Source: a bacterium
GTDB taxonomy: Bacteria > Myxococcota_A > UBA9160 > SZUA-336
Direction: 5' to 3'
Assembly: GCA_024226335.1 (NCBI GenBank)
Contig: JAAELY010000137.1
Location: 1 to 37,315, forward strand
Length of the DNA stretch: 37,315 nucleotides
Shown: positions 20,257 through 30,973 of the stretch, in pieces
Layout of the letters: the number at the start of each line of letters is the position of its first letter
Numbering within the stretch: position 1 is the first letter of the stretch
Made by a program: the position numbers and the translations under genes
The notes under the pieces: model-generated
The model's input: the letters and a program-made list of their open reading frames with translations, nothing else
What the model was told of the DNA's origin: nothing
Databases searched by the model: none

Positions 20257-21924
20257 CTACATTCGTTCCGGAGCGCTGATTCCCAGGAGTCGAAGCCCAT
20301 TCGCAAGCGTGATGCGAACAGCTCCAGTGAATACCAACCTCGCGATTGTTAGTTCCTCATCGTCCGACAAAACCCGATGCCGCTTTCCGTCCGATACGTA
20401 GGAGTTGAAGGCGCCCGCCAGCTCGAGAAGATATCGTGCGATCTCTTGTGGTTCCCGAGCAACGGCGGCGTGCACTACGATATCAGGGAATCGACCGATC
20501 AGCTTGGTGAGCTCTGCTTCCTGGGGCGACTCGAGCCGATTGAGTGGGGCTTGCTCTACACTTGTAGGATCTATCCCCCGCTCCTGTGCGGTTCGTTCGA
20601 TACTACAGAGCCTCGCATGGGCATACTGAATCTTGTACACCGGATTGCGATCCGAACGCTCACGCGCGAGCTCCACATCGAAGTCGAGATGCGTATCCGC
20701 TCGGCGATCGATCATGAAGTAGCGAAATGCATCGGGACCGACATCGCCGAGAATCTCGTCGACGGTGACGAACGAGGCCTTGCGAGTCGACATCTTCACG
20801 AGTTCCCCGTCGCGACGGAGGTTGACCCACTGGTAGATCACCAGTTCAATCCGCTCCGCTTCGTCTCCGAGTACGCCGACGGCGGCCTGGACGTACGGAA
20901 ACTGCTCGATGTGATCGGGGCCGAGAATATCGATCAGGCGGTCGAAGCCGCGATTGAACTTATCGCGATGATAGGCGATGTCCGGCAAGAGATAGGTCGG
21001 TTCTCCCGATGACTTCACCAGCACGCGATCGCGGTCGAGCTTGAAGTCCGTCGAACGCAGCCAGACCGCCCCATCCTTTTCGAACACGAGTCCTTTGGAG
21101 CGCAGGTCTTCGACCGCCTGCTCGACCAGTCCCCGGTCGTAGAGTGATCGCTCCGGAAAGTGCGTATCGAATCGAATCTCCAGCCGCTCGAGCGTTGCTG
21201 AAATGAGTTCGAAGATCGCGACCTGTGCCCGCTCCCGGAACTGGGATTCTTCTGCATCGGCCCAGCCCTCGCCCACCTCGTCGAGGAGCGCTTGCGCGAT
21301 TTGCACCAGGTACTCACCCTGGTAGCCATCTTCGGGTAGCTCTTCATCTCGTCCGAGCAACTGCAGGTAACGCGCTCGCAAAGACTGCCCGAGCACACGC
21401 ATCTGGCGGCCCGCATCGTTGTAGTAGTACTCGCGTGAAACTTCGTGGCCGGTCGCTTCGAGCAGACGCGCGATGGCGTCACCCAGTACGGCGTTGCGGC
21501 CGTGTCCGATTGTGAGCGGGCCGGTCGGGTTGGCAGAAACGAACTCGACCATCACGCGTTCGGGATGGGCACTCTGGCTCCGGCCGTAGTCGGCCTCCTC
21601 GGTGTGAACACGGCGAAGCACGTCGTGCCAGCGATCCTGGGTGAGAAAGAAATTCAGGAAGCCGGGTCCCGCGATCTCGGTGCGTTCCACGACGCCCGGA
21701 GAGGCCTCGAGCAACGCCTGGATACGCTCGGCGACCTCACGAGGGGAGCGCTTCAGCGGTTTCGCCAGGGCAAGCGCAGCATTGGTCGCGAAATCTCCAT
21801 GCTCCGGGCTCTTCCCCGGCACGACCTGGACCATCGAATCGAGCGATAGTGTGGCATCGGGCGCGAGTTCTTCGACTACACGCGCCGCCGCCTGCTTGAC
21901 CAGCTCCAGTACCTGTTCCCGCAT
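20257..21924 (-). CDS. argS: Arginyl-tRNA synthetase
   Basis: ArgS charges tRNA-Arg. The 555-residue class I synthetase has the N-terminal Add1 domain, the HIGH-type signature as TIGHGRNA (138-145), the KMSKS-equivalent KMSTRKA near 375 and the C-terminal DALR anticodon-binding domain. The ATG at 21924 gives the family N-terminus (MREQVLELVKQA). Two further in-frame ATGs at 21963 and 21969 would overlap the preceding gene and add a non-conserved arginine/proline-rich tail. No clear Shine-Dalgarno sequence precedes any of them. The gene abuts the SPOR gene directly, an arrangement known from delta-proteobacterial genomes. Confidence 0.95.
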   Translation of the reverse strand: MREQVLELVKQAAARVVEELAPDATLSLDSMVQVVPGKSPEHGDFATNAALALAKPLKRSPREVAERIQALLEASPGVVERTEIAGPGFLNFFLTQDRWHDVLRRVHTEEADYGRSQSAHPERVMVEFVSANPTGPLTIGHGRNAVLGDAIARLLEATGHEVSREYYYNDAGRQMRVLGQSLRARYLQLLGRDEELPEDGYQGEYLVQIAQALLDEVGEGWADAEESQFRERAQVAIFELISATLERLEIRFDTHFPERSLYDRGLVEQAVEDLRSKGLVFEKDGAVWLRSTDFKLDRDRVLVKSSGEPTYLLPDIAYHRDKFNRGFDRLIDILGPDHIEQFPYVQAAVGVLGDEAERIELVIYQWVNLRRDGELVKMSTRKASFVTVDEILGDVGPDAFRYFMIDRRADTHLDFDVELARERSDRNPVYKIQYAHARLCSIERTAQERGIDPTSVEQAPLNRLESPQEAELTKLIGRFPDIVVHAAVAREPQEIARYLLELAGAFNSYVSDGKRHRVLSDDEELTIARLVFTGAVRITLANGLRLLGISAPERM

Positions 21925-21943
21925 TGCGTTATTGCCGCACGGT

Positions 21944-22267
21944 TCAGGGCGCCGCGGCGACATCCTCATTCAACTGCACGACGACTTCGTCAGGACGCAC
22001 CATGCCGAGTACACCACGCGCCACCGTCTCGATCTCGAGTGGATCAAAGCGCAGTCGCCGCGCCTGTTCGGCGAGCTTGACGCGCTCGGTCTTCAGCTCG
22101 AAAACACGTTCATCCGTGGTGCGAACCCGCTCTTGCAGCACGATTAACGAGACCAGACCGTTCTCTCGATCGAGCACTAGCGTCGCGAAGGCCGCGACCA
22201 GGGCGATCAGCGGAGCCGCGAGCAGCGCCCAGCGAATTCGTTCGGGTTTCCTTCGGGACCTAGCCAT
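21944..22267 (-). CDS. FtsB/DivIC-like septum formation protein
   Basis: This is a small bitopic membrane protein of 107 residues with a basic N-terminus ([11 protein letters not shown]), one transmembrane helix at about 12-32 and a predicted coiled coil at about 40-70 (VLQERVRTTDERVFELKTERVKLAEQ). It ends with a short conserved segment containing EIETVARGVLGMVRPDE. This is the layout and signature of FtsB/DivIC, which links FtsL and FtsQ in the divisome. The ATG at 22267 has GGAGG six bases upstream; the GTG one codon before is less likely. It overlaps the preceding gene by 8 bases and lies 19 bases before argS. Confidence 0.85.
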   Translation of the reverse strand: MARSRRKPERIRWALLAAPLIALVAAFATLVLDRENGLVSLIVLQERVRTTDERVFELKTERVKLAEQARRLRFDPLEIETVARGVLGMVRPDEVVVQLNEDVAAAP

Positions 22268-22850
22268 CACCGACCTCCGGGGAGGGAGTCTGTGGGTTCG
22301 CGGCGCCAGCGGACTTTTGAGTCAAACGCCGGATCGCGCGCAGGTAGCGGGGATCGTCCCAGTCCTTGGGTCCGATGAAGCGTTCCACCAGGCGCCCCTG
22401 AGCATCGAGCAGGAAGGACTCCGGGACGCCGTAGGCGTGGTAGGAGTTGTAGACACTCTTATCGGAGTCCATGAGGATCGGAAACCCCAACCCGAACTCG
22501 TCGCGAAAATCTCGGACGGCCGACTCCGCGTCTGGCGAGTCGATGCTGATCGCGAGCATCTCGAAGGGCTCTTCGCGGAGCTTCTGGTACAACCGCTGCA
22601 TCGATGGCGTCTCCTTCCGGCAGGGGGGACACCAAGTAGCCCAGAAGTTGACGAATACGACGCGCCCGCGCAGCTTTTCGAGCGAAATCGCTTCACCATC
22701 GATGCGCTGCAGATCCAGAGCCGGTGCGATCTCTCCGACGCGCAGAGCCGGGCCGCTCGATCCCTGCCAGAAGACGAAGGCGAAAGCGCCCAAGGCGCCC
22801 AGGACAACGACCAGCAGGAGGCTGCGAGCTCCACTGCTTGACCGGGTCAA
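22260..22850 (-). CDS. TlpA/ResA-like membrane-anchored thioredoxin
   Basis: The 196-residue protein has an N-terminal transmembrane anchor (about 10-28) and a periplasmic thioredoxin-fold domain with WCPPC at residues 73-77 and the cis-proline segment [10 protein letters not shown]. TlpA/ResA proteins reduce disulfides, for example in cytochrome c maturation. No such maturation genes are near, so the substrate is unknown. The start is a TTG at 22850 that overlaps the rplQ stop (TTGA), with GGAGG 13 bases upstream. No ATG or GTG lies before the anchor. Coupling directly to a ribosomal gene is unusual, and it may mean that its expression follows growth rate. Confidence 0.85.
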   Translation of the reverse strand: MTRSSSGARSLLLVVVLGALGAFAFVFWQGSSGPALRVGEIAPALDLQRIDGEAISLEKLRGRVVFVNFWATWCPPCRKETPSMQRLYQKLREEPFEMLAISIDSPDAESAVRDFRDEFGLGFPILMDSDKSVYNSYHAYGVPESFLLDAQGRLVERFIGPKDWDDPRYLRAIRRLTQKSAGAANPQTPSPEVGDG

Positions 22851-23242
22851 GAGCCGGAATCCGCCTCCGACGCCTTGGCCGAGTCGCCTCGATCCACGAG
22901 CTCGATGATCGAAAGCTCGGCGTTATCGCCGGGCCGGGTTCCGAGCTTCATGATGCGCGTATAGCCGCCCGGGCGGTCCTTGTAGCGCGTCGCGAGGCCG
23001 TCGAAGACCTTCGCCGCAACTTCCTTGCTGCGAAGCGTCTCGAGCGCCTGACGGCGCGCGTGCAGCGTCCCGCGCTTGCCCAGGGTGATCATCCGCTCGG
23101 CCAGGCGCCGCACTTCCTTCGCCTTGGGCGTGGTCGTGCGCACCTCTTCGTGGTCGAGTAGCGACGTCACCAGGTTGCGCAACATCGCCCGACGATGGGA
23201 CGGGCTTCGATTCAGCTTTCTATGGTCTTTTCGATGTCGCAT
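22847..23242 (-). CDS. rplQ: 50S ribosomal protein L17
   Basis: L17 sits near the exit-tunnel side of the large subunit. The 131-residue protein starts [20 protein letters not shown], the family signature, and has [19 protein letters not shown] and [15 protein letters not shown]. An acidic, Ser-rich tail of about 15 residues extends past the conserved core. The ATG is 8 bases after the rpoA stop. This is the canonical last gene of the alpha operon, yet its stop codon overlaps the next gene's start. Confidence 0.97.
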   Translation of the reverse strand: MRHRKDHRKLNRSPSHRRAMLRNLVTSLLDHEEVRTTTPKAKEVRRLAERMITLGKRGTLHARRQALETLRSKEVAAKVFDGLATRYKDRPGGYTRIMKLGTRPGDNAELSIIELVDRGDSAKASEADSGS

Positions 23243-23250
23243 GGCGATCC

Positions 23251-24276
<1,026 letters not shown>

Positions 24277-24317
24277 TCGTTCCTCCAGGCTCTTCGCTGA
24301 GTGGCGTTTCGCCGGAT

Positions 24318-24944
24318 CTAGCGGGAATACAGTTCGATGATGAGCTGCTCTTGAATCGGAATCGTGATTTCCTCACGAGTGGGCATCTCGACGATTTCAC
24401 CGGTCTGGGTGCTCTGGTCGATCGTCAACCAACCGGGCACCATGCGGGATTCGAGTCCCTGCAGTGCCTCCTCGATACGCGCAGCTTTCTTGCCCCGCGG
24501 GGTGAGGCCAATCTTTTCGCCTTTGCGGACTCGAAAAGAGGGAATATCAACTCGTCGGTCATTGACGGTGAAGTGCCCGTGCATGATTAGTTGTCGGCCT
24601 TCGTTACGCGAATTCACCATACCGAGCCGGTACACGACATTGTCGAGGCGCCGCTCCAGCAACGAGAGCAGGTTCTCGCCCTTGACACCCTTCATATGCT
24701 CGGCCTCTTTGACCGTCTTGCGGAATTGACGCTCGAGCACGCCGTAGATGCGGCGCACTTTCTGCTTTTCGCGCAACTGGAGTCCGTAGTCGGAGAACTT
24801 CGGACGACCCTGGCCATGCTGGCCCGGAGGATAGTTGCGTCGCTCGATCGAGCATTTGTCCGTGAAACAGCGCTCGCCCTTCAGGAAAAGCTTCATGCCT
24901 TCCCGACGACACAGACGACAGACGGACCCCCGATAACGTGCCAC
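24318..24944 (-). CDS. rpsD: 30S ribosomal protein S4 (zinc-binding form)
   Basis: S4 is a primary 16S rRNA binder and an assembly and fidelity factor. The 208-residue protein retains four N-terminal cysteines (Cys9, Cys12, Cys26, Cys31), the zinc-binding C+ type. The S4 RNA-binding domain contains [14 protein letters not shown] and [20 protein letters not shown]. The start codon is GTG with AGGAG five bases upstream. It lies between rpsK (8-base gap) and rpoA (41-base gap). Confidence 0.97.
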   Translation of the reverse strand: MARYRGSVCRLCRREGMKLFLKGERCFTDKCSIERRNYPPGQHGQGRPKFSDYGLQLREKQKVRRIYGVLERQFRKTVKEAEHMKGVKGENLLSLLERRLDNVVYRLGMVNSRNEGRQLIMHGHFTVNDRRVDIPSFRVRKGEKIGLTPRGKKAARIEEALQGLESRMVPGWLTIDQSTQTGEIVEMPTREEITIPIQEQLIIELYSR

Positions 24945-24952
24945 TTGCTCTC

Positions 24953-25339
24953 CTAGGCCCGACGCCGCTTGGGCGGTCGGCAGCCATTATGCGGGATTGG
25001 CGTGACGTCCCGAATGAAGGTCACCTTGAATCCCGCCGCTTGAAGGGACCGCACTGCGGCTTCGCGCCCTCCACCGGGCCCCTTCACCAGCACGCCGATC
25101 TGGCGCATGCCATGCTCCATGGCCTTCTTGGCCACGTTTTCTGCACAGACCTGCGCTGCAAACGGCGTACTCTTGCGCGAACCCTTGAAGCCCACTTCGC
25201 CAGCTGACGACGAGGACACGGTGTTTCCCGCGACGTCGGTAATCGTGATGATGGTGTTGTTGAACGTCGCCTGGACGTGAGCCACGCCAGTCTGGATGTT
25301 CTTCTTGACCCGCTTCTTGACTTTCTTTGCTTTCGCCAT
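24953..25339 (-). CDS. rpsK: 30S ribosomal protein S11
   Basis: S11 lines the platform of the small subunit near the mRNA exit. The 128-residue protein has a lysine-rich N-terminus and the core [14 protein letters not shown], with a C-terminal [19 protein letters not shown] that is nearly invariant in the family. The ATG at 25339 lies one base after the rpsM stop. The frame is open upstream to 25444, but that part shadows rpsM. Confidence 0.97.
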   Translation of the reverse strand: MAKAKKVKKRVKKNIQTGVAHVQATFNNTIITITDVAGNTVSSSSAGEVGFKGSRKSTPFAAQVCAENVAKKAMEHGMRQIGVLVKGPGGGREAAVRSLQAAGFKVTFIRDVTPIPHNGCRPPKRRRA

Positions 25340-25340
25340 G

Positions 25341-25724
25341 CTACTTCTTCGTCGGGGCCTTCTTCTTGCCCGCAACAGCCTTTCGCGGTCCCTTGCGAGA
25401 GCGCGCGTTGGTGTGCGTCCGCTGTCCGCGAACAGGGAGGCCACGCCGGTGGCGCAAACCTCGATAGCAGCCGATATCCATCAGCATCTTGATGTTCTGC
25501 GTGGTCTCGCGGCGAAGGTCACCTTCGACCTTGAACTTCGCCTCGATCACGTCGCGCAGCTTCGAAACCTCGCTCTCGTCGAGATTGAAGGTCTTCGAAT
25601 CCCGAGGCACACCGGCTTCGTCGCAGATCTTGCGCGCCGAACTCCGGCCGATCCCCAGAATGTATGTGAGCGAAATCTGAATCGATTTCTCGCGCGGAAG
25701 ATCGACTCCCGAAATACGCGCCAT
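25341..25724 (-). CDS. rpsM: 30S ribosomal protein S13
   Basis: S13 forms the head bridge to the large subunit and contacts P-site tRNA. The 127-residue protein starts [20 protein letters not shown] and has the helix-hairpin-helix [14 protein letters not shown]. It contains [22 protein letters not shown] and ends in a lysine-rich tail (KKKAPTKK). It is three bases after rpmJ. Confidence 0.97.
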   Translation of the reverse strand: MARISGVDLPREKSIQISLTYILGIGRSSARKICDEAGVPRDSKTFNLDESEVSKLRDVIEAKFKVEGDLRRETTQNIKMLMDIGCYRGLRHRRGLPVRGQRTHTNARSRKGPRKAVAGKKKAPTKK

Positions 25725-25727
25725 GGC

Positions 25728-25841
25728 CTAGCCCTGCCTCTGTTTATGCTTGGGGTTCTCGCAGATCACGCGAATCACGCCGCGGCGTCGAATGATCTTG
25801 CACTTGTCACACATCTTCTTGACGCTGGCTCGAACCTTCAC
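25728..25841 (-). CDS. rpmJ: 50S ribosomal protein L36 (zinc-binding form)
   Basis: This 37-residue large-subunit protein has the zinc ligands Cys11, Cys14, Cys27 and His32 (MCDKCK and ICENPKHKQ). The start is a GTG at 25841 ([11 protein letters not shown]) with GGAG five bases upstream, only 13 bases after the map stop. A longer in-frame ORF extends to 26111, but that extension shadows map and is not part of L36. infA, which often precedes rpmJ, is absent. Confidence 0.95.
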   Translation of the reverse strand: MKVRASVKKMCDKCKIIRRRGVIRVICENPKHKQRQG

Positions 25842-25854
25842 GTCGTCTCCGTTC

Positions 25855-26628
25855 TCAATGACTTCCCGGGACCCTTGTGAGGATCTCCGGTTGTGAATCC
25901 GTAATCGCGACGGTGTGCTCGAAATGCGCGGAACACTTGCCGTCCGCCGTCGCTGCCGTCCAGCCGTCTTTTCGAATCTCGACGGCCTGTTCTCCCTCAT
26001 TGACCATGGGCTCGATCGCCAGGACCATGCCCGCCCGCAACCTCTGCCCTCTACCCCGCCGGCCAAAGTTCGGAAGCTGAGGCGGCTCGTGCAGCAGCCG
26101 ACCAATACCATGCCCTACGAAATCGCGAACGACGGAGTAGCCTTCGCCCTCCGCGATCTCCTGGATTGAGTTACCCACGTCCCCCAGACGATTCCCGGCC
26201 CGCATCGACTCGATCCCTGCGTACATGCTCCGCCGGGTGGTCTCGAGTAGCCTCCTGGCCTCCGGGCTGATCTCGCCCACAGGCACGGTGATTGCGGCGT
26301 CTGCGTGGAACCCTTCGAAGATAACACCAAAATCCAGCTTCAAAAGGTCACCATCCCGCACCTTCCGGGGTCCGGGGATGCCGTGGACGATCTCCTCGTT
26401 CAACGATGTGCAGAGCACGGCTGGAAACGGCGGCACCTCCCCCGGCTGGTACCCTAGAAAAGAGGACTCGAGTTCGCGGGTTTTGATCTCTTCGCGGGCC
26501 GTCTCGTCGATCTCGCCGGTGGTCACACCCGGTTGCACCATATTGGCCAGGGCGACCAGGATCTCGCCCACATGTCGGCCCGCCTCCCGCATGCGTTCCA
26601 ACTCGCGGTCGGACTTCAGATGGATCAT
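25855..26628 (-). CDS. map: Methionine aminopeptidase, type I
   Basis: Map removes the initiator methionine from new proteins. The 257-residue protein has all five metal ligands: Asp99 (LDFGV), Asp110 (FHADA), His173 (GHGIG), Glu206 (IEPM) and Glu237 (FEHTV), plus the substrate-contacting His82. It lacks an N-terminal zinc-finger or SH3-binding extension (type Ia). The ATG overlaps the adk stop by four bases. Confidence 0.96.
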   Translation of the reverse strand: MIHLKSDRELERMREAGRHVGEILVALANMVQPGVTTGEIDETAREEIKTRELESSFLGYQPGEVPPFPAVLCTSLNEEIVHGIPGPRKVRDGDLLKLDFGVIFEGFHADAAITVPVGEISPEARRLLETTRRSMYAGIESMRAGNRLGDVGNSIQEIAEGEGYSVVRDFVGHGIGRLLHEPPQLPNFGRRGRGQRLRAGMVLAIEPMVNEGEQAVEIRKDGWTAATADGKCSAHFEHTVAITDSQPEILTRVPGSH

Positions 26629-27191
26629 GAGCCCCCCTCGAGCAGGGCTACGAGCCGACCCGTGATCTCGTCCATGGTTCCATCACCGGACACCTTGGTC
26701 ACGCTGCCTTCGTAGTGGCTCAGGACCGGTTCTGTATCGCGGCGATACACATCGAGACGCTTGTTGACGGTTTCTTCGTTGTCGTCGGCCCGGCCTTCGC
26801 CGCGCGAAAGAATGCGCCTGCGCAGCTCTTCATCGGGCACGTCGAGCGCCAGAACCTTCACGGGTTCGCGTTTCAGATCCTTCAGAATCCCATCCAGGGC
26901 ATCGGCCTGCTCACCCGTGCGCGGAAAACCGTCGAGAATGAAACCCGGCTCACAATCAGCCTGGGTCAGTCGCTCGCGCACGATCTGAATCACGATCTCA
27001 CCGGGCACCAACTCGCCCGAGTCCATGATCGCCTTTGCTCGCTTGCCGACATCGGAGCCCGACGCGACGGCTTCGCGCAGGATATCGCCCGTGGCGATCT
27101 GCGGAATCGAAAATCGCTCGACGAGTCGCTTGGCCTGCGTGCCTTTGCCAGCACCTGGCGGACCCATCAGAATCAGATTGAGTTCGCTCAT
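26625..27191 (-). CDS. adk: Adenylate kinase
   Basis: Adk interconverts ATP + AMP and two ADP. The 188-residue protein has the P-loop GPPGAGKGT (10-18), the AMP-binding ATGDILR segment and GFILDGFPRT. The lid region after RILSRGEGRADD is very short, so this is the short-lid form without the zinc-type or long LID domain of the E. coli enzyme (214 residues). The ATG at 27191 overlaps the secY stop by four bases. The upstream open frame to 27368 shadows secY. Confidence 0.95.
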   Translation of the reverse strand: MSELNLILMGPPGAGKGTQAKRLVERFSIPQIATGDILREAVASGSDVGKRAKAIMDSGELVPGEIVIQIVRERLTQADCEPGFILDGFPRTGEQADALDGILKDLKREPVKVLALDVPDEELRRRILSRGEGRADDNEETVNKRLDVYRRDTEPVLSHYEGSVTKVSGDGTMDEITGRLVALLEGGS

Positions 27192-28498
27192 TTGCCGCGA
27201 CCTCGGAGACGCGCACCCTGAACGAACGTGTCGTAATTCCGCGAGACCAGGTGCGCTTCGACCTGTGCAACCGTATCCATGGCCACGCCGACACAAATCA
27301 GCAACGACGTGCCACCAAAGAAGAACGGAATGGCCAGCTGGGCCGACAAGAAGTTCGGCAGGACGCACACTGCGGCGAGATAGAACGCGCCGACCAGCGT
27401 TATGCGGTCGAGAACTCGCTGGATGTACTCTGCCGTGCGCTTTCCGGGGCGAATTCCCGGGATATAGCCACCGTTCTTCTTGATGTTATCCGCGACGTCG
27501 TCGGGGTTGATCATGATCCCGGTGTAGAAGTACGCGAAGAACATGATCAATGCGACGTAGATCAGGTTGTAACTGACGGTATTGAACGCCAGGTAATCAT
27601 CGACGAAGTCACCGATCGCCTCCACGCCTCCCCATTGGGAAACCTGCAGAGGAAGCAGAAGAAGTGACGACGCAAAAATCGGCGGAATCACACCCGCGGT
27701 GTTGAGTCGAAGCGGGAAATAGCTCATGCCGCCGGCTACCTGCTGGCGCCCGACGACTCGGCGTGCGTACTGAATCGGGATGCGCCGCTGAGAGCGCTCG
27801 AAATACACGATTACCGCGATGACCGCGAGCATGAAGGCGAGCAGGAGAAGAACGGCGACCGGCGTCAACTGGTCGGTGCGAACCATGTCCCAGACCTTCA
27901 TCACGCCCGACGGCAGGCTCACGACGATGCCGGTAAAGATGATCAGCGAAATGCCATTTCCGATGCCCCGCTCGTTGATCTGCTCGCCTAGCCACATGAT
28001 GAAGGCAGTACCGGAAGTGAACGTCACCACGGCCATCAATCGGAACGCCATGCCCGGTTCGATCACGGTATTCGCTCCGAAGGCTCCACCTTCGAGAGCG
28101 GTGGCCATCAGGAAACCCTGGACCGTCGCAAGGAGGACCGTGCCGTAACGCGTGTAGCGCGTGATCACGCGCCGACCTTCCTCGCCTTCCTTCTTCAACT
28201 CTTCGAGCTTGGGAACCACCGCCGTCAGCAGTTGCAAAATGATCGAGGCGCTGATGTAGGGCATGATGCCAAGCGCAAAGATCGACAGCGACTCGAACGC
28301 ACCGCCGGTAAACAGATTGATGATCCCGAACAGGCCACCACCGGTCTCTTCGAAGAAGCGGCGAATCTCGGCAGGATCGATACCGGGAGTCGGAATCGCG
28401 CAGCCCAGACGGTATACGGCCAGCATCCCAAACGTAAACAGAATCCTTCGATTCAGCTCGGGGATCTTGGCGATGTTTCCGACGGCTCCCGGATTCAC
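27188..28498 (-). CDS. secY: Protein translocase subunit SecY
   Basis: SecY forms the protein-conducting channel of the inner membrane with SecE and SecG. The 436-residue protein shows about ten hydrophobic helices. It has the plug-region IPTPGID, GIMPYISASIILQLL in helix 2, the cytoplasmic-loop QRRIPIQYARRVVGR, and RPGKRTAEYIQRVLDRIT near the C-terminal loops. The start is a GTG overlapping the rplO stop (GTGA). Confidence 0.97.
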   Translation of the reverse strand: MNPGAVGNIAKIPELNRRILFTFGMLAVYRLGCAIPTPGIDPAEIRRFFEETGGGLFGIINLFTGGAFESLSIFALGIMPYISASIILQLLTAVVPKLEELKKEGEEGRRVITRYTRYGTVLLATVQGFLMATALEGGAFGANTVIEPGMAFRLMAVVTFTSGTAFIMWLGEQINERGIGNGISLIIFTGIVVSLPSGVMKVWDMVRTDQLTPVAVLLLLAFMLAVIAVIVYFERSQRRIPIQYARRVVGRQQVAGGMSYFPLRLNTAGVIPPIFASSLLLLPLQVSQWGGVEAIGDFVDDYLAFNTVSYNLIYVALIMFFAYFYTGIMINPDDVADNIKKNGGYIPGIRPGKRTAEYIQRVLDRITLVGAFYLAAVCVLPNFLSAQLAIPFFFGGTSLLICVGVAMDTVAQVEAHLVSRNYDTFVQGARLRGRGK

Positions 28499-28968
28499 GA
28501 CTTTTTGGCCTTCCTTAGGAACTTCTCGCTGGTAATCAGTTCTATGCTGCCGCCAGCAGCCTCGACCTTCTTGCGCGCCCCTTCGCTGATCGCGTTGACC
28601 CGCAGCTTGAGCGCAACCGAAATCTCACCTTCCGCCAACACCTTCACGGGACGACTGCCGTTCGACACGAGACCCGCCTCCGCCAGAGCACTCGCATCCA
28701 CATCGGTACCGGCCGCAAAACCCGACAGAGCTTGAACGTTGACGACCTGACGCTCGTCGCGAAAGATGTTGTTGAAGCCGCGCTTTGGCAGGCGTCGAGC
28801 CAGCGGGATCTGACCGCCCTCGAACCAAGGGCGCTTCTTGGCGCCAGAGCGCGCACCCTGCCCCTTCGTGCCGCGCCCGCAGGTCTTTCCGGAACCGCTG
28901 CCGATTCCGCGTCCCACGCGTCTTCGCGGGCGCTTCGCCCCTCTGTTCGGACTCAGTTTGTCGAGCAT
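28495..28968 (-). CDS. rplO: 50S ribosomal protein L15
   Basis: L15 is a late-assembly large-subunit protein with a long glycine/arginine-rich N-terminal extension. The 157-residue product has RRVGRGIGSGSGKTCGRGTKGQ and FEGGQIPLARRLPKRGF, both family signatures. Its ATG overlaps the rpmD stop by one base (TGATG). Confidence 0.97.
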   Translation of the reverse strand: MLDKLSPNRGAKRPRRRVGRGIGSGSGKTCGRGTKGQGARSGAKKRPWFEGGQIPLARRLPKRGFNNIFRDERQVVNVQALSGFAAGTDVDASALAEAGLVSNGSRPVKVLAEGEISVALKLRVNAISEGARKKVEAAGGSIELITSEKFLRKAKKS

Positions 28969-29153
28969 CAGGACTCCTCCACCTGCACGAGGTGGATCAC
29001 CTTGTTGATCATTCCTCGCACTGCGGGGGTATCTTCGAGTTCAGAAGAGCGGCCGATCTTTCCCAAGTGCAAACCCAGCAACGTCGCGCGTTGATCGCGA
29101 GAAAAGCCGATCCCGCTGCGAACCTGGCGAAGTTTGACGGTCTTGCCGCTCAT
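28968..29153 (-). CDS. rpmD: 50S ribosomal protein L30
   Basis: This small 61-residue large-subunit protein has the L30 pattern: [41 protein letters not shown]. It overlaps rpsE by four bases. Its presence argues against a Candidate Phyla Radiation host, as those lineages usually lack L30. Confidence 0.94.
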   Translation of the reverse strand: MSGKTVKLRQVRSGIGFSRDQRATLLGLHLGKIGRSSELEDTPAVRGMINKVIHLVQVEES

Positions 29154-29635
29154 TGCTGCAACTCCTGAAGGCGTTCCTCAGGCACGCGCAGCTGCTGAAA
29201 ACCTTGGATCGTCGCCCGGATCACGTTATGTGCGCGATTCGTCCCGAGGCATTTCGTGAGGATGTTCTGGACACCCGCAGCCTCACACAGGGCTCTGACC
29301 GCACCGCCCGCAATCACACCAGTACCGCGCGAGGCCGGTCGCAAGACGACGCGTCCAGCTCCTGCTTCACCCATTACCTGATGGGGAATCGTTCCCTCTC
29401 TGAGAGGGATACGAACCAGGCTCTTGCGCGCCTGTTCGATTCCTTTGCGAATGGCTTCGGGAACTTCATTGGCTCGACCGAGACCGGAACCGACGATTCC
29501 GTTGCCGTCGCCAACAACTACCAGAGCTGCGAAACCGAAGCGCCGACCACCCTTGACCACCTTGGCCACGCGGTTGATGTCGACCACCCGCTCCTCGAGA
29601 GCAAAGTCGTTTGGATTGAGTTTTTCGCGTGCCAT
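29150..29635 (-). CDS. rpsE: 30S ribosomal protein S5
   Basis: S5 contributes to decoding accuracy and helicase activity at the mRNA entry. The 161-residue protein contains [22 protein letters not shown]-like [15 protein letters not shown], and [23 protein letters not shown]. The ATG is six bases after the rplR stop. Confidence 0.97.
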   Translation of the reverse strand: MAREKLNPNDFALEERVVDINRVAKVVKGGRRFGFAALVVVGDGNGIVGSGLGRANEVPEAIRKGIEQARKSLVRIPLREGTIPHQVMGEAGAGRVVLRPASRGTGVIAGGAVRALCEAAGVQNILTKCLGTNRAHNVIRATIQGFQQLRVPEERLQELQQ

Positions 29636-29641
29636 GTTTCC

Positions 29642-30004
29642 CTACAAGCTCAAGCCGGCTTCACGCGCAGCGTCTGCGAGCGCCTTGACGCGGCCGGTGT
29701 ACACAAAACCGTTTCGATTGAATGTGACTTCGCGGATATCCCGCCCAAGCGCGAGCTTTGCGATCTCCGCTCCCACTTTCTTCGCAGCATCGATGTCCTT
29801 GGTCGACTTGAGACCGTCTCGGACGCCCGGTGACCGCGTAGAGACGCCGGTGAGCGTCTGGCCCGACAACGGGTCCCGAATCTGCGCGTAGATGTGCTTC
29901 GTGCTGCGATAGATCGTCAGAATCGGACGCGTCGTGCGAGCGAGTTGCTTCCGTGTGTGCTTGCGACGTCGCAGCCACAACCTTCGGCGAATCGTAACGC
30001 TCAT
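29642..30004 (-). CDS. rplR: 50S ribosomal protein L18
   Basis: L18 binds 5S rRNA. The 120-residue protein has an arginine-rich N-terminus ([15 protein letters not shown]), [17 protein letters not shown] and the C-terminal [20 protein letters not shown], as expected. It follows rplF by five bases. Confidence 0.97.
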   Translation of the reverse strand: MSVTIRRRLWLRRRKHTRKQLARTTRPILTIYRSTKHIYAQIRDPLSGQTLTGVSTRSPGVRDGLKSTKDIDAAKKVGAEIAKLALGRDIREVTFNRNGFVYTGRVKALADAAREAGLSL

Positions 30005-30009
30005 CTGGA

Positions 30010-30558
30010 TCAGCCCCCTCCGGCGGCGCCGGCTTTACCGACCTTGCGACGCACGATTTCGTCGGCGTATCGGATGCCCTTGCCCTTATACGGTTCGGGT
30101 GGACGCTTCTTGCGAATCTCGGCCGCGAACTGACCGACCTTCTGCTTGCTCGTACCCGATACGGTCAAACGCGTCGGGCTTTCGCTGGAAACAGCCAGCC
30201 CCTCGGGCACGTCCATCACGACCGGATGCGAATAACCAACATTGATCGTGAGCTTCTTGCCCGAAACTTCGGCGCGATAGCCGACACCGACGATCTCGAG
30301 CGTGCGGCTGAAGCCTTCGGTCACGCCTTGCACCATATTGAACAAGAGGCTGCGCATGAGACCGTGCATCGCCCGGGCCTCTTTCGTGTCATTGGCGCGT
30401 TTCACGCTCGCGAGGCCGTCGTTCAACTCGATCGCGGTGTGCTTCGCCAGCGATTCTTCAAGGTTTCCCCTCGGGCCCTTCACGCGCACGAGTCCGTTGT
30501 CGATCTTGACCTCGACTCCAGAAGCAAGCTTTACGGGTAGAGTTCCTATTCGTGACAT
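30010..30558 (-). CDS. rplF: 50S ribosomal protein L6
   Basis: L6 lies near the factor-binding site of the large subunit. The 182-residue protein starts MSRIGTLPVKLASGVEV and has the duplicated L6 fold. It ends with RKKRPPEPYKGKGIRYADEIVRRKVGK, the family signature. The ATG at 30558 is four bases after the rpsH stop; the open frame to 30759 is a shadow of rpsH. Confidence 0.97.
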   Translation of the reverse strand: MSRIGTLPVKLASGVEVKIDNGLVRVKGPRGNLEESLAKHTAIELNDGLASVKRANDTKEARAMHGLMRSLLFNMVQGVTEGFSRTLEIVGVGYRAEVSGKKLTINVGYSHPVVMDVPEGLAVSSESPTRLTVSGTSKQKVGQFAAEIRKKRPPEPYKGKGIRYADEIVRRKVGKAGAAGGG

Positions 30559-30562
30559 TTTC

Positions 30563-30961
30563 CTACCAGACCCTCGCCATGACCTCGCCGCCAATGCCCG
30601 CGTTTCTGGCCTCTTCGCCAGCCACGATTCCCTTTGGCGTCGAAATGATGGCGATCCCGATGCCATTTCTGACCTTCGGAATCTCGTCTGCTGCGACATA
30701 TACGCGTCGGCTCGGACGGGACACGCGTTCGATCCCCTCGATGATCGGCTCCGCTTCATCCGTGTACCGGATTTCCACGCTGAGCTCGGGCTTCTTCTCG
30801 TTTTGGCCGCCGACTTCGTAGTCGACGATGTAACCGTGCTGCTTCAGAACGCGCGCAATATCGGTCTTCACGCGAGAACTCGGCATCGAAACCCGTAGGA
30901 TTCGCGCGCGTCCTCCGTTGCGGATTCGCGTCAGCATGTCGGCAATTGGATCGGTATTCAT
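30563..30961 (-). CDS. rpsH: 30S ribosomal protein S8
   Basis: S8 binds the central domain of 16S rRNA and in E. coli represses the spc operon by binding near rplE. The 132-residue protein has DPIADMLTRIRNGGRA, SRPSRRVYV and the C-terminal GIGIAIISTPKGIVAGEEARNAGIGGEV. It follows rpsN by 12 bases. Confidence 0.97.
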   Translation of the reverse strand: MNTDPIADMLTRIRNGGRARILRVSMPSSRVKTDIARVLKQHGYIVDYEVGGQNEKKPELSVEIRYTDEAEPIIEGIERVSRPSRRVYVAADEIPKVRNGIGIAIISTPKGIVAGEEARNAGIGGEVMARVW

Positions 30962-30973
30962 CTCGATCTCTCC

